Positions 20,807 through 21,598 of a stretch of 21,598 bases of DNA are shown piece after piece (positions within the stretch are counted from its first letter, which is position 1; every line of letters begins with the position of its first letter). A model generated the notes under the pieces. That model worked only from the letters and a program-made list of their open reading frames with translations, made no database searches and was not told the DNA's origin. Source of the stretch: a virus; IMG/VR virus record IMGVR_UViG_3300022214_000020, positions 1-21,598 of that record; one strand, 5' to 3'. Position numbers and translations under genes: made by a program.

Positions 20807-21598
20807 ATGCAATTAGATTTTTTTGAAGTTTTACAAGATGTTGATTATTCAGATAAGCGGGTGATGCTTGGTTTGTCTGGTGGTATCAATTCGGCGGCTG
20901 CATTGGCTTATTTAGCTACAAAGGTAGATAGAAAGCCAGATGAAATATATTTGTTTTACGCTCACTTTGTCGAACATTCTGGCGATACTGAAAAGTTTGT
21001 TTTGTCTTGTGTCGAATATGCAAAAAAGCACTTTGAAAAAGTTCATTACGAACAAACGAATAATTCAGTAATTGAGTTTTTTAGAAAGTCTAAAATGATT
21101 CCACAACCGAAAGTAACACCATGTACCAGAATATTAAAGATTGAGCCAATTGTGGAATTTATGGCTAAATATAAAATTGACGTTGATATTGTTGGATATG
21201 TCCGCACAGAATGGAAAAGGATAAACAGGCAATTAGACAGGGGCATTACAAACAAAGATTATTTAATCAGGCACTTGTCAGATGAAGATTGTTTTTCATT
21301 GGTTAAAAGCGAAATAGGTTGGTTTCCTGAAATCTATAAATTAAAATGGAACGATCCGAGGATAAAAGAAGCTTTGGAAATTTGGGGTAAGGAATTACAC
21401 CCGATTCAATATAATACAATTAAAAAATATTCAGATCAGGGTTATAATAATATGCGCGTCACTTATCGAGTATTTAAACATAACAATTGTCTACCCTGTA
21501 AAAATATGCACCAATGGGAAATATTTTTAATTAGAATTTTTTACTGGCAGTATTACGAGAACGCTATGAATTTAGCCAACGAATTAAATGGTTATTGG
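20807..21598 (+). CDS. PP-loop enzyme, PAPS reductase-like (cut by window edge)
   Basis: An open frame of 264 codons from the ATG at 20807 to the last base of the window, so the C-terminus is missing. Near the N-terminus GLSGGINSAAALAYL (about 22-36) is a PP-loop, the ATP pyrophosphatase signature (SGGxDS), here with Asn where Asp is usual. Further on, HFVEHSGDTEKF, TPCTRILK (about 104-111) and HNNCLPCKNMHQW (about 224-236) match the general plan of the PAPS reductase/PP-loop group found in phages, with paired Cys that may bind metal or carry sulfur. Possible roles are sulfur transfer to nucleic acids or nucleotide modification; the substrate cannot be told. It follows the DUF1643 gene behind the fourth stem-loop module. 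Confidence 0.75.
   Translation, partial: MQLDFFEVLQDVDYSDKRVMLGLSGGINSAAALAYLATKVDRKPDEIYLFYAHFVEHSGDTEKFVLSCVEYAKKHFEKVHYEQTNNSVIEFFRKSKMIPQPKVTPCTRILKIEPIVEFMAKYKIDVDIVGYVRTEWKRINRQLDRGITNKDYLIRHLSDEDCFSLVKSEIGWFPEIYKLKWNDPRIKEALEIWGKELHPIQYNTIKKYSDQGYNNMRVTYRVFKHNNCLPCKNMHQWEIFLIRIFYWQYYENAMNLANELNGYW

Noticed and set aside
1-21598. CRISPR array, tRNA, rRNA or insertion sequence
   Set aside because: No regularly spaced direct repeats, cloverleaf-like sequence, rRNA motif or transposase gene was seen on either strand.

Overview
The window reads as part of a tailed phage (or prophage) genome of a Bacteroidetes host. The host call rests on three things: AT-rich, Shine-Dalgarno-poor gene starts; promoters matching the Bacteroidetes pattern (-33 TTTG, 20 bp spacer, -7 TAnnTTTG); and protein types familiar from phages of that phylum. 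The long tape measure protein points to a long-tailed (siphovirus-like) particle. I see no integrase, no chromosomal gene, no tRNA and no CRISPR array, so integration status cannot be judged.

Layout. 1-3240: prohead protease/scaffold, major capsid, and three small structural candidates, closed by a terminator. 3288-8957: an uncharacterised protein, a putative small terminase, the large terminase, a small unknown protein, portal, and a duplicated-domain connector-like protein. 8973-10554: likely lysis block with two small membrane proteins and a long membrane-anchored spanin-like protein, plus one small unknown. 10559-13340: a self-contained rightward cassette with its own promoter, a leader carrying two terminators, six small genes (four of them membrane proteins) and a strong end terminator. 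13340-15150: a leftward island with a small protein gene that has an elaborate leader, two P22_AR_N-type antirepressor genes, and a third antirepressor fragment fused into a large nested palindrome. 15226-18892: tail gene, tape measure, secreted small protein. 18980-21598: a second copy of the leftward small protein, then four accessory genes ending in a PP-loop (PAPS reductase-like) enzyme cut by the window edge.

The most interesting content is regulatory. Three widely separated transcription units share one promoter/operator, TGTAA-N8-TTACA inside the promoter, and each is followed by a leader with a terminator-like hairpin before the first gene. One of these leaders has interlocking inverted repeats (A-B-A'-B' order) whose last arm runs into the start codon. 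Separately, each of the last four genes is preceded by the same composite module: a TAATGTT-like box, a stem-loop, an RATATT box, then the start codon about 34-47 bases on. The small protein family present twice (13340-13603 and 18980-19255) lies beside two of the three shared promoters. Taken together this looks like an accessory regulon controlled by transcription initiation and RNA structure; that interpretation is inference.
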